Source of the DNA: Candidatus Methylomirabilota bacterium
GTDB lineage: Bacteria > Methylomirabilota > Methylomirabilia > Methylomirabilales > 2-02-FULL-66-22
Direction: 5' to 3'
DNA length: 49,129 bases
NCBI GenBank assembly: GCA_026387775.1
Contig: JAPLLC010000110.1
Coordinates: forward strand, 1-49,129
Program-made: the position numbers and the translations under genes
Notes under the pieces: generated by a model
Told to the model about the DNA's origin: nothing
Seen by the model: the letters and a program-made list of their open reading frames with translations, nothing else
Database searches by the model: none
In this document: positions 41,043-49,129 of the stretch, in pieces
Layout of the letters: each line of letters opens with the position of its first letter
How positions within the stretch are numbered: the stretch's first letter is position 1

Positions 41043-42146
41043 ATGGACATGAACCAGAATCCGAGAGAGACACCCGCGGCGTTTCCGCTGCTGCGGGTAG
41101 CGGGCAAGACCTATCGCGAGATCGGCGGCAAAATCGGCGCCGGTTTTTCCGACCGCATCCGCGGCGGGGTCGAGGCGCGCCGGGCATGGGTGGAGAAGCT
41201 CGAGGCGTTCGTCGCCGCCGACCGTCCCGCCCGTTACGACTGTTTTCTCGCCGCGGTCCGGGATGAGTTTCCTCACCTGATCGAGGAAATGCAGGGCTGC
41301 GCCGAGGGCGCGGGCGTGCCGTTTGACCGCATGTTCACCATCGCCCTCACCCCCGAGCTGGGCGCGATGATGCGGGCTGCGGAGACGGCCAAGGAATGCA
41401 CGACCGTCGCTCTGGCCGCAGGCGACAAGCTCTGGATTGCGCACAACGAGGACGGCGCCAGCGCCTACCGCGAGTTCATGTACCTGCTCGACGTGAGCTG
41501 GCCGTCCGGCATGCGCTCCTGGTCGTTCTGCTACCCCGGCATTCTTCCCGGCAACGGGCCGTCGGTCAACTCGGCCGGGATGGCGCAAACGGTCAACTTC
41601 ATCGCCGCGGCGGCGGTGCGGTCGGGCGTGCCGCGCTACGTCCTCGACCGCGCCGGCATCGAGGCGCGCTCGCTGGACGAGGCGCTGAAGATCGCCGCCC
41701 ACCCGCGCCGGTCGTACTCGCAGCACCACATCTTCCTTTCGCGGGACGAGAAAAAGATGGTGTCGGTGGAAGTCGCCGCTGACCGCCAGTCGGTGGCCGA
41801 GATCGCGGGGGTTTACGTCCACGCCAACCACCTCATCCACGAACAGATGAAGGACCTGCCGCAGATCATCGGCCGGCCCGACACCTCGCGACCGCGGCAG
41901 GCGGTGGCGGACTCCTGGGCCGCGGCCGTCAAGGACCCGGCGGCCCTCCAGCCCGCCGACCTCCTCGGCCTGCTCCAGAGCCACCAGAACGCCCCGCTCT
42001 CCATCTGCCGCCATCCCGCGCCCGGCATCATCGGCTCGACGCTCGGCACGGCCGTCATCCGCGGCAACGAGCGCAGGGTGGACTTCTATGATTTGGAGCC
42101 GTGCGGAGGACGGGGGCGGGAGGTGGAGTGGCCGCAGGGCGAATAG
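41043..42146 (+). CDS. C45 peptidase / acyl-CoA:6-aminopenicillanate acyltransferase-like hydrolase
   Basis: A 367-residue protein of the Ntn-hydrolase C45 family. The autocatalytic nucleophile is Cys119 in AKECTTVALAAGDKLW, followed by the family IAHNEDG motif and GNGPSVNSAGMAQTVNF. In this family an inactive precursor cleaves itself before the Cys to free an N-terminal nucleophile. No signal peptide is seen, so it is likely cytoplasmic. Members hydrolyse or transfer amide-linked acyl groups. In this cluster it may release an acid from an N-acyl compound, which is speculative. The start could also be ATG 41049. Confidence 0.8.
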   Translation: MDMNQNPRETPAAFPLLRVAGKTYREIGGKIGAGFSDRIRGGVEARRAWVEKLEAFVAADRPARYDCFLAAVRDEFPHLIEEMQGCAEGAGVPFDRMFTIALTPELGAMMRAAETAKECTTVALAAGDKLWIAHNEDGASAYREFMYLLDVSWPSGMRSWSFCYPGILPGNGPSVNSAGMAQTVNFIAAAAVRSGVPRYVLDRAGIEARSLDEALKIAAHPRRSYSQHHIFLSRDEKKMVSVEVAADRQSVAEIAGVYVHANHLIHEQMKDLPQIIGRPDTSRPRQAVADSWAAAVKDPAALQPADLLGLLQSHQNAPLSICRHPAPGIIGSTLGTAVIRGNERRVDFYDLEPCGGRGREVEWPQGE

Positions 42147-42164
42147 TGAGGGGAAAGAACGAGA

Positions 42165-42851
42165 TCAGCCCTTTTGCGTCAAGACCTCCACGCCGTCCGG
42201 CTTGCCGACGATCACCCGATGCGCCACCCCCAGGAAGAGACCGGTCCCGACGATGCCCGCGCGGCCGAGGAGCTTCGCCTCCAGGCCCGCCGGATTCGCG
42301 ATCCCACCTTCGAATCGGCAGTGCAGGATGTAGTTTCCCTCATCCGTGACGAATGGCTTTCCGTCCGGCTCGACGCGGAGCGTCGGCGCACCGCCCAGCG
42401 ACGCGATGAAGGCCAGGTGGCACTTCCAGCCGAAGGGCACCACCTCGACCGGGAGCGGCGCCTTGGTTCCCAGGCGGCTCACCAGCTTCGAGTCGTCCAC
42501 CAGGATCACCACCTCACGCGCGGCCGTCGCCACGATCTTTTCCCAGAGCAGCGCACCGCCCAGCCCCTTGATGAGATCGAGATTGGGGTCCACTTCATCC
42601 GCCCCGTCCAGATTCAGATCCAGCGCCGGCCGCTCGTCCAGCGTGGCAAGGGGTACCCCTGATTCACGCGCCACGGCGGCGATGGCGCTGGAGGACGGAA
42701 CCCCCACGATGTCCCGGAGCGTGCCCTCGCGAAGCTTCCTGCCGATCGCCTGCACCATCAGGGTAGACGTGGTGCCGCTCCCCAGGCCAAGCGCCATGCC
42801 CGACTGCACCAGACTCGCCCCCCGATCCGCCGCTGCCTGTTTCGGATTCAC
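42165..42851 (-). CDS. rpiA: Ribose-5-phosphate isomerase A
   Basis: A 228-residue enzyme interconverting ribose-5-P and ribulose-5-P. The phosphate loop [16 protein letters not shown], the catalytic [20 protein letters not shown] and the ILVDDSKLV strand of RpiA are plain, as is the terminal [18 protein letters not shown]. It starts at GTG 42851 (AAGGACG upstream), 27 nt after the transketolase stop, so the two share a transcript. Confidence 0.95.
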   Translation of the reverse strand: MNPKQAAADRGASLVQSGMALGLGSGTTSTLMVQAIGRKLREGTLRDIVGVPSSSAIAAVARESGVPLATLDERPALDLNLDGADEVDPNLDLIKGLGGALLWEKIVATAAREVVILVDDSKLVSRLGTKAPLPVEVVPFGWKCHLAFIASLGGAPTLRVEPDGKPFVTDEGNYILHCRFEGGIANPAGLEAKLLGRAGIVGTGLFLGVAHRVIVGKPDGVEVLTQKG

Positions 42852-42878
42852 GGTCGTCGTCCTTTCAGAAATGATTCT

Positions 42879-44894
42879 CTACCCTTTGACCAGCCTCGAC
42901 GCTCGCGCCGCCACATTCTCCGCGGTGAAGCCGAATTGCTCGAAAAGCACCTTGGCGGGCGCGGAGGCGCCGAACCGCTCCATGCCGACCACATCCCCGT
43001 CCAGTCCGACGTACTTGTGCCAGCCCAGGGGGCTCCCCGCTTCCACGGCCACGCGAGCCGTCACGGCGGGCGGCAGAACAGCGTCACGGTAGGCCTGCGG
43101 CTGTGCCTCGAACAGCTCCCAGGACGGCATGCTCACCACGCGGGCCATCACGCCTTTCTCCTGCAAGATCTTCTGCGCGCCGAGGGCCACCTCGACCTCG
43201 GATCCCGTGGCGATCAGGATCGCTTGGGGCTTTCCCGCCGCCTCGGCGAGGACGTAGGCTCCCCGCTCCACCCCCCCCGCGGGCTGCGCCCCGGCACGAT
43301 CCAGGATCGGCAGGTTCTGGCGGGTCAGGATCAGACACGTGGGGCCGTGGTGCGTGAGCGCCGCCCGCCAGGCTTCGACCGTCTCCGTCGCGTCCGCCGG
43401 CCGGATCACGCGCAGCCCCGGGATGGTCCGCAGGGCCATCACGTGCTCCACGGGCTGGTGGGTGGGACCATCCTCCCCCAGACCGATGCTGTCGTGCGTG
43501 AAGATGAAGACGACCGGAATCCCCATCAGAGCCGCCAGGCGAATGGCCGGCCGCATGTAGTCGGAAAAGACCAGGAACGTCGCCGTGTAGGGGCGAAGCC
43601 CGCCGTGCAGCGCCATCCCGTTGGCGATGGCCCCCATGGCGTGCTCGCGCACCCCGAAGCGGAAATTCCGCCCGCCGGGGGCGCCCGCCTGGAACTCGCC
43701 GCCGGCCGGCACGTAGGTGTTGTTCGACGGGGCCAGGTCCGCCGACCCGCCGACAAGATTCGCCACCGGTCCGTACACCGCCTGGATGACCTTCCCCGAC
43801 ACGGCCCGCGTGGCCACGGCCGGATCGTCCGGCGTGTACCGCGGCAGCGCCGCGTCCCAGCCCTCCGGCAGCGCGCCGCTCATCCAGAGGCTCCAGCGGG
43901 CCGCCTCGGTCGGAAAGGCCGCCGCATACGCCTGCAGGCGCTGCCGCCACGCCGCCTCCCATCTCTCGCCGCGCTCCACCGCCTTGCGGAACTCCTGCCG
44001 CACCTCGTCCGGCACCAGGAACGCCGGCGACTCGGGCCAGCCGAGCCTCTGCTTGGTGATCGCAAGCTCGTCCTCGCCCAGCGGCTCGCCGTGGGCCTTG
44101 CTGGAATCCTGCCGGTTCGGACTCCCGAACCCGATGTGGGTCCGGCACATGACGAGGGAGGGCCGGGCGGTCTCCCGCTGCGCGGCGCGGATCGCCGTCT
44201 CCACCGCATCCAGATCGTTCCCGTCGGCCACCCGCTGCACCTGCCCGCCGTAGGCCTCGAAGCGCCGCCCGACGTCCTCGGTGAACGCCAGGTCCGTGCT
44301 CCCGTCGATCGTGATCTTGTTGTCGTCGTACAGATAGATCAGCTTGCCGAGCCCGAGATGACCGGCCAGCGAAGCGGCCTCGGAGGAGATCCCCTCCATC
44401 AGGTCGCCGTCGCCAACGATGCCATAGGTATAATGGTCCACGATCGCGTGGTCCGGCCGGTTGAACTGGGCGGCCAGCCAGCGCTCGGCGATGGCCATGC
44501 CGACCCCGTTGGCAAATCCCTGGCCCAGCGGACCCGTGGTGGTCTCGACGCCGGGTGTGTGGCCGAACTCGGGGTGGCCGGGCGTCCGGCTCCCCCATTG
44601 TCGAAACTGCCGGAGATCCTCCAGACTGAGGTCATAACCCGTCAGGTGCAGCAAGGCGTAGAGCAGCATCGAGCCGTGCCCCGCCGACAGGACGAAGCGA
44701 TCCCGGTCCGGCCAGGCGGGATTCGCCGGATGGTGCCTGAGGATGCGGGTCCAGAGGACGTAGGCCATGGCCGCCGCCCCCATGGGCATCCCCGGATGAC
44801 CGGACTTGGCCTTCTGGACCGCATCCGCCGCCAGCATGCGAATCGTGTTGATGCAGAGCTGATCCAGACGCTCAGGCTGTTTCGGTGCCGACAT
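42879..44894 (-). CDS. tkt: Transketolase
   Basis: A 671-residue thiamine-diphosphate enzyme of the non-oxidative pentose phosphate or Calvin pathway, normal full length. Seen: [20 protein letters not shown] and [14 protein letters not shown] at the start, the ThDP motif [40 protein letters not shown], and the C-terminal [26 protein letters not shown] precedes ATG 44894. It is the first gene of a tkt-rpiA operon divergent from tamB. Confidence 0.97.
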   Translation of the reverse strand: MSAPKQPERLDQLCINTIRMLAADAVQKAKSGHPGMPMGAAAMAYVLWTRILRHHPANPAWPDRDRFVLSAGHGSMLLYALLHLTGYDLSLEDLRQFRQWGSRTPGHPEFGHTPGVETTTGPLGQGFANGVGMAIAERWLAAQFNRPDHAIVDHYTYGIVGDGDLMEGISSEAASLAGHLGLGKLIYLYDDNKITIDGSTDLAFTEDVGRRFEAYGGQVQRVADGNDLDAVETAIRAAQRETARPSLVMCRTHIGFGSPNRQDSSKAHGEPLGEDELAITKQRLGWPESPAFLVPDEVRQEFRKAVERGERWEAAWRQRLQAYAAAFPTEAARWSLWMSGALPEGWDAALPRYTPDDPAVATRAVSGKVIQAVYGPVANLVGGSADLAPSNNTYVPAGGEFQAGAPGGRNFRFGVREHAMGAIANGMALHGGLRPYTATFLVFSDYMRPAIRLAALMGIPVVFIFTHDSIGLGEDGPTHQPVEHVMALRTIPGLRVIRPADATETVEAWRAALTHHGPTCLILTRQNLPILDRAGAQPAGGVERGAYVLAEAAGKPQAILIATGSEVEVALGAQKILQEKGVMARVVSMPSWELFEAQPQAYRDAVLPPAVTARVAVEAGSPLGWHKYVGLDGDVVGMERFGASAPAKVLFEQFGFTAENVAARASRLVKG

Positions 44895-45026
44895 GGCAGG
44901 CCTCCCTTTCCACGGCTGGGGTTCGCGCGGGGCGCAGGGCCGCAGGGCCCTGCGGTGGGAGCCAGCCTACCACACAAGCGCTCTCGGTCCGCAACAAGAA
45001 AAACTCGCGGCGCACGGCGCGAGTTC

Positions 45027-45056
45027 GTGACGAACGGCCCCTTGTTCCGATATAAT
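45027..45056 (+). promoter_or_regulatory. Promoter of the tamB-tamA genes
   Basis: Perfect TATAAT at 45051-45056 with GTGACG at 45027-45032 (18-nt spacer) as the best -35. About 55 nt upstream of the tamB start. Confidence 0.6.
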
Positions 45057-45114
45057 TCCCCCATTCTTCCTAGCCCCGCGAGGCCATGCGTCGGACCGCG
45101 CGGGTCCTCGTCAC

Positions 45115-48100
45115 ATGGGTGAAATGGCTACACGTCGCTTTGGCTGGTTCGCCTGGATTCTCGCCGGAGGCGTCCTCCTCGCCGGTGTCGCGCTCGCGTC
45201 CGCGCTCGCGCTCCGGGCCTACGCCCCCGCCCTCACCCGGGAGGGCCTCGAGCGCGAACTGACGGAGGCCCTGAGACGCCCGGTCCGGATCGAGGGCGTC
45301 GCGCTCTCCCTCTGGCGGGGCCGGGCCGTGATCCGCAACCTCAGGGTGGAGGCCGGGCCTCATGTCGCCGAGCCGCTCCTCCGGCTCGGCCGGCTGGAGC
45401 TTTCGGTCGGCATCAGCAGCCTCTGGAGGCGCGAGCTCGTCCTCTCGAAGATTCTGCTGCGGGACCTCGGCCTCAGCATCCCGTTCCCCGATTCTCCTCC
45501 CCTGTCGATCGACTTCCCAGAGACCGTCGCGATCGGTCCGGTCACCGCGCGGATCGGGACGATCGAGGTGGAGCAGGCCCGCGTGACCTACCGGGATCCC
45601 AAGTCGGGTCTCACCCTGGAGGTCCAGAACCTGCGTGGCGTGGGGCGCCTGATCCGCCGGGGAGTCGACGCTACGCTTCACCTCGACACCTTCATCCTGC
45701 AGGCGGGCGGCGTGCGAGAGGTCGTCACGGACGTGGACGGGGCGGGATGGATCCACGACGACTCGCTGTCCCTGCGCACGCTCACCGGTCGGTGGCTGGA
45801 CCGACCCGTCCAGTTGACGGGAGAGGTCCGGCGGCCGGTCGACACCCCGGAGCTTGCCCTGCGGGTGCGGGGCGAGTTCGACCTCGCCAAGCTGTCCCAG
45901 CGCTTCAAGAGCCCCGCGCCCTTCGCGGGCGTGGCAACCGTGGACGGAACGCTCCAGGGCCGCCCGGACGCCCTGGAAGCCTCGGGGCGCGTCACGACCG
46001 CCACGCTTCGCGCAGGCCCCGTTCAGGCCCGCGACGTCGCCGTCCGCGGCCGCTGGAGCCGGGGGACCCTCGACCTCTCCGAGGTCACGGCGCATCTCTT
46101 CAACGGCACCCTGCGCGGCTCCGTCGCGACGAGGCCCGACCACCTCGAGGCGACCCGCATCGCCTTCAGTCTGGAGCACGCCTCGCTGGTCGCGCTGGAT
46201 GCCCTCGCGCCCACGCCCATCGGCCTTGGCGGCGACCTCGACTTCGAGGGCGATTTCGCCGGGGATCCGCGCCGGCCCGTGGAAGCAGGCGGACGATTCC
46301 GCCTGGCCGCCAGGCGCCTCACCCTGCCGGGAGATCTCCACCGCATCGGCCCCGGCACCCTCAGCGCCACAGGAGTGCTTCGAAGCGCCGTGGCAGAGCT
46401 CGCCGATGTCAGCGGACGCTGGGCCGGGATGGAGGTGGAGGCCTCGGGGCGGCTCTCCCGAGAGGGGCCCGCCGGCCTGCGCTTCCGCCTCGGCGCCGAC
46501 CTGGGCGCCTTGGCCTCCCTCTGGGACATCCGACACACCCTCGGACAGGCGAGTCTTGCGGGGGAAGTGAACGGCCGCTGGGACGACCCCGAGATCGCCG
46601 CCAAGGTGCGCGCCCCCTCGATCACCGTGGCCGGCGTTGCGATCGAGGCGATCGAGGCGTCGCTCCGGTTCCAGGGCAAGACGCTCCGCGTGGACTCGGT
46701 CGCGGCCGCTCTGGGGCAAAGTCGCGCCATCGCTTCCGGCAGCCTCACCTGGGACGGCCCCGGCGACCCCGCCAAGACGGGAGGGGAACGGCCTCTCCGG
46801 TTCCGGGCCGACCTCCGCGCCCCGGTGCTGCGCTGGGAGGATCTCGACCGCTGGCTGCCGCCGGCCTGGCAGGGGTCGGGCCGGCTCGTCCTTTCCGGCC
46901 GCCTGGAGGGCACTCCGGCCGCCTGGCGCGGCTCCGGCTCGGTCGAGGCCGCCGGCCTCACGGCGGGATCCGGGATCCCGATCCGAGATCTCCAGGGCGC
47001 CTTCAGCGTGACCCAAGACCGGATCGACGTGTCCCGCCTGCAGGCGGACGTGGTCGGGATCCCCTGCCGCGGTGCGGGCGGCTGGGCGTGGAGTGGAAGC
47101 GGCCAGGCCACGGCCGAGCTGGGCCCCGCTGATCTCGCCCGCATCCCGGACCTTCCCCCGGAGGCGGCGCTCCGCGGCACGGTCCGGGCGCGCGTCCAGG
47201 CGTCCATCCGCCAAGGGGTCGCCGAGGTATCCGGCACCGCGGCGGCGGAGCGGGTCGCGACCCGCGGCGTCTCCCTGGGCGACGGGTCGGCGCAGTTCGC
47301 GCTGCGCGGCGGCGAGGTGCGCGCGGAGGCGGCCTTCCCCGAGATGCACCTCTCCGCCACGGCGCGAGGACGGCTCGATCGGAAGGACCCCCTCGCGGTG
47401 CGGATCGAGGCGCGTGATCTCGCCCTGGGCCCCATCCTGCGCGGGATCGATCAGGTGAAGGATAGCGGCCTCGACGGCACGGTGACCGCCCTCGCCGAGT
47501 TCCTGATCCCGGCCTCCCAGCCGTCCGCCGCCCGAGGCACGTTGACCTTGGATCCGGTACGACTCACCCTCGTCGGCGAGGAGTGGACGAACCGCGGCCC
47601 CGTATCGCTGCGATGGGAGCCGACCGGGCTCCAGGTAGAACGACTGACCCTGGCCAGCCGTCTCGGAAGGCTGCAAGCCTCCGGCCGGCTGGAGCCCCAC
47701 GGACCCCTCGGCCTGCAGGTGGACGGACAGTTCCCTCTCGGGACGCTCGCGGCGTTCCGCCCCGAGATCCGGGAAGCCGGGGGAACCCTGACCGTCACGG
47801 GGCAGGTGGCAGGAACCGCGTCCGCGCCCCGCTTCGCGGGCGAGGCGACCGTCCGGAACGGGACCCTCCAGCTGCGCGAGCGGCCCGAGACGCTCCGGGA
47901 GGTCGAGGCGCGGGTCGTGCTGTCGTCGGAGGGCCTCCGGCTGACCGAGGCGACGGGCTCGCTGGGCCGGGGCCGGATCCGTGCCAGCGGCGACCTGACC
48001 CTGGAAGGATGGCGGCTCGGGGCGTACCGGTTTTCCCTCACCGGCCAGAATGTATCGCTCACGCCCGTCGAGGGGTTGCAGACGACCTGGGACTGCAATC

Positions 48101-48588
48101 TCGAGCTGGTGGGCCGGGGAACCAAGGCCCAGCTCCGGGGAGAGGGCCGCCTCCTGCAGGGAATCGCCTCCGGTCGCTTCTCCCTGCTCTCGCTGCTCCT
48201 CAGCCATGGACCCGAGAAGGCCGTCGAGGCGTCCGGCGCCATTCCGCTCCGCATCCTGCTCAAGCTGGGCAACAACCTGCGGGTGAACATGAACCTGGCC
48301 CGGCTCCAGGCGGGGGGCACGCTCAGCCTGGAGGGGACGACCGCCGAGCCGGTCCTCCTGGGTGCCCTGGAGACGCAGGAGGGCCGCATCACCTTCCGGA
48401 ACCAGCGCTGGAATCTCGTCTCGGGCGCGGCCCGCTTCATGGACCCGCGTCATACCGAGATGATCCTGGACGTCACCGGGCAGAGCCGGATCAAGGACTA
48501 CGACGTGACCCTCCGTCTCGCCGGCCGCCCGGACGAGCTCAGCGTCTGCGGATCTCCTGGGCCTTACGATGGGCGGTCTCGGACCTGA
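45115..48588 (+). CDS. tamB: TamB-like translocation/assembly protein, 3' end out of frame
   Basis: A 1157-residue frame. An N-terminal membrane anchor (FAWILAGGVLLAGVALASAL) is followed by a very long beta-rich repeat region of AsmA/TamB type (REGLERELTEALRRPVRIEG, GVALSLWRGRAVIRNLRVEA, many GxLxxxG strands). Near the end, NLRVNMNLARLQAGGTLSLE and TEPVLL-type repeats and FMDPRHTEMILDVTGQSRIK are the start of the conserved TamB C-terminal domain. After AGRPDELSV the frame becomes GSPGPYDGRSRT and stops, whereas the expected domain continues in another frame at 48569. TamB bridges inner and outer membrane for protein or lipid transport. Either this allele is broken, or the sequence has an error here. 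Confidence 0.8.
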   Translation: MGEMATRRFGWFAWILAGGVLLAGVALASALALRAYAPALTREGLERELTEALRRPVRIEGVALSLWRGRAVIRNLRVEAGPHVAEPLLRLGRLELSVGISSLWRRELVLSKILLRDLGLSIPFPDSPPLSIDFPETVAIGPVTARIGTIEVEQARVTYRDPKSGLTLEVQNLRGVGRLIRRGVDATLHLDTFILQAGGVREVVTDVDGAGWIHDDSLSLRTLTGRWLDRPVQLTGEVRRPVDTPELALRVRGEFDLAKLSQRFKSPAPFAGVATVDGTLQGRPDALEASGRVTTATLRAGPVQARDVAVRGRWSRGTLDLSEVTAHLFNGTLRGSVATRPDHLEATRIAFSLEHASLVALDALAPTPIGLGGDLDFEGDFAGDPRRPVEAGGRFRLAARRLTLPGDLHRIGPGTLSATGVLRSAVAELADVSGRWAGMEVEASGRLSREGPAGLRFRLGADLGALASLWDIRHTLGQASLAGEVNGRWDDPEIAAKVRAPSITVAGVAIEAIEASLRFQGKTLRVDSVAAALGQSRAIASGSLTWDGPGDPAKTGGERPLRFRADLRAPVLRWEDLDRWLPPAWQGSGRLVLSGRLEGTPAAWRGSGSVEAAGLTAGSGIPIRDLQGAFSVTQDRIDVSRLQADVVGIPCRGAGGWAWSGSGQATAELGPADLARIPDLPPEAALRGTVRARVQASIRQGVAEVSGTAAAERVATRGVSLGDGSAQFALRGGEVRAEAAFPEMHLSATARGRLDRKDPLAVRIEARDLALGPILRGIDQVKDSGLDGTVTALAEFLIPASQPSAARGTLTLDPVRLTLVGEEWTNRGPVSLRWEPTGLQVERLTLASRLGRLQASGRLEPHGPLGLQVDGQFPLGTLAAFRPEIREAGGTLTVTGQVAGTASAPRFAGEATVRNGTLQLRERPETLREVEARVVLSSEGLRLTEATGSLGRGRIRASGDLTLEGWRLGAYRFSLTGQNVSLTPVEGLQTTWDCNLELVGRGTKAQLRGEGRLLQGIASGRFSLLSLLLSHGPEKAVEASGAIPLRILLKLGNNLRVNMNLARLQAGGTLSLEGTTAEPVLLGALETQEGRITFRNQRWNLVSGAARFMDPRHTEMILDVTGQSRIKDYDVTLRLAGRPDELSVCGSPGPYDGRSRT

Positions 48589-48811
48589 TCAGATCAGTAT
48601 GGAGAAGACCGACACGAACCAGCAGATCGTTCACGTGGGGGGGCAATTGACCGAGGACGTCCGGATGCTCTACTCGCAGAGCATCTCGGGGACCGCGAAA
48701 CGCATGCTCCGGGTCGAGTATCAGATGGTCGGCCCGCTGCTCCTGGCGGGTGAGCAGACCTTCCCGGGGGGCGTTGGGGGCGATCTCGTGCTGAGGTTGC
48801 GATTCCGATGA
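48569..48811 (+). pseudogene. tamB: Detached C-terminal end of the TamB-like protein
   Basis: About 80 residues in a different frame. They read on as MEKTDTNQQIVHVGGQLTED then VRMLYSQSISGTAKRMLRVE, and end GGDLVLRLRFR, the terminal beta strands characteristic of TamB (a DTNQ...VGxQLTxDVxxxYSQ pattern). The stop overlaps the next ATG (48808-48811) by 4 nt. The frame could be read back through SADLLGLTMGG. The usual SDPPL...-type segment that should link the parts is missing, so a deletion plus frame change near 48540-48570 is likely. Confidence 0.7.
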
Positions 48812-49129
48812 GATCGCCCATCCTGCATCTCGCGGCCGCGGCCGCATTCGCCCTCCTCGCAGCCGCGGCCTCCCCCGCCTTCGGCGACCCGCCGGAGATC
48901 GTGAAGGGCGTGGACCTTGTCTCCGCCCAGGAACTTCCCACGGAGCTGGTACGGGCTGCCATCGGCGGGCTGACTGATCGGCCCCGCTCGCGCAGGGCGA
49001 TCCGGGAGAGTCTGGAACGCCTCTGGTCCCTCGGCCTCTTCTCGGAGGCATGGGTGGACGAGGTACAGGAGCCGGACGGCGTCCGGCTGCGCTTCCATTT
49101 CACCCGGCGCCTCCAGATCCGGCGGATCG
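48808..49129 (+). CDS. TamA/BamA-family outer-membrane assembly protein (partial)
   Basis: The first 107 residues, cut by the window end. A Sec signal peptide (HLAAAAAFALLAAAASPAFG) is followed by a first POTRA-type domain: EIVKGVDLVSAQELPTELVR, then RRAIRESLERLWSLGLFSEA, with the beta-alpha-alpha-beta pattern and LWSLGLFSEAWVDE typical of the POTRA helix and strand. It would form an Omp85 barrel in the outer membrane, the natural partner of TamB. TamA versus BamA cannot be settled from this piece. Start codon ATG overlaps the tamB-tail stop. Confidence 0.75.
   Translation, partial: MRSPILHLAAAAAFALLAAAASPAFGDPPEIVKGVDLVSAQELPTELVRAAIGGLTDRPRSRRAIRESLERLWSLGLFSEAWVDEVQEPDGVRLRFHFTRRLQIRRI

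Noticed and set aside
45070-48453. 1127-codon minus-strand frame opposite tamB
   Set aside because: Low-complexity Gly/Arg/Glu composition, no family motif, and fully overlapped by the TamB frame.
1-49129. CRISPR array
   Set aside because: No regularly spaced direct repeats; the repeats found are dispersed palindromes.

Overview
The window is a GC-rich (about 65% by eye) chromosomal stretch from a Gram-negative bacterium. Evidence for a two-membrane envelope is a TamB/TamA-type pair, a lipoprotein, TRAP transporters and an exosortase/PEP-CTERM operon. The mix of Hyf-like membrane modules, TRAP/DRE-TIM catabolism and exosortase recalls uncultured lineages such as Methylomirabilota/Rokubacteria, but that placement is a guess, because no rRNA or ribosomal protein gene is present.

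Layout. (1) 1-5.3 kb, minus strand: a PTS EIIA/HTH fusion regulator followed by the membrane subunits of a hydrogenase-4/complex I-like assembly (hyfB-C-E-F, hyfF cut by the window edge). (2) 5.3-9.9 kb, minus strand: a compact operon of TPR protein, one PEP-CTERM protein, exosortase and EpsI, which looks like a sorting enzyme carried with its own substrate. (3) 10.0-12.3 kb, plus strand: an IclR regulator coupled to a Tat-exported ABC solute-binding protein with no permease, closed by a strong terminator. (4) 12.3-13.6 kb: YwbE and a BASS-type transporter. (5) 13.9-23.3 kb, accessory region: a Phd/PIN toxin-antitoxin pair, a lipoprotein, an MNT/HEPN pair, two adjacent insertion sequences, a DUF2971 gene and a membrane-protein gene separated by an integron attC-like site, and four copies of a structured ~50-90 bp repeat. 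(6) 23.3-30.5 kb, minus strand: DUF2284, a transaldolase-like protein with a histone-like tail plus a 25-residue peptide, M48 peptidase, DUF898 protein and a branched-chain aminotransferase. (7) 31-42.1 kb, plus strand: a long catabolic cluster with an FCD-type GntR regulator, two complete TRAP transporters in different gene orders (Q-M-P and P-M-Q), a beta-propeller, a DRE-TIM lyase/synthase, an SDR and a C45 amidohydrolase. (8) 42.2-44.9 kb, minus strand: transketolase and ribose-5-phosphate isomerase. (9) 45-49 kb, plus strand: a TamB-like gene whose 3' end is out of frame, then the start of a TamA/BamA-like gene.

The accessory region is where most of the unusual structure lies. One insertion sequence (1911 bp, perfect 24-bp terminal inverted repeats, 9-bp target duplication) sits inside a copy of the structured repeat and abuts a degraded second copy. 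A 107-bp imperfect palindrome at 22373-22479 has the architecture of an integron attC site, and the DUF2971 stop codon overlaps a matching half-site. Outside this region, two ~90-bp hairpin repeats (15984 and 30697) have terminal arms that differ between copies yet stay complementary. Two 125-bp palindromic repeats (28092 and 40105) lie in opposite orientations about 12 kb apart, each directly abutting a stop codon.

How genes work together: the two TRAP systems would import organic acids that the DRE-TIM, SDR and C45 enzymes then process under GntR control. The rpiA/tkt pair and the transaldolase-like gene belong to pentose-phosphate chemistry. TamB and TamA would act in outer-membrane assembly. 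Function assignments rest on motif recognition alone.
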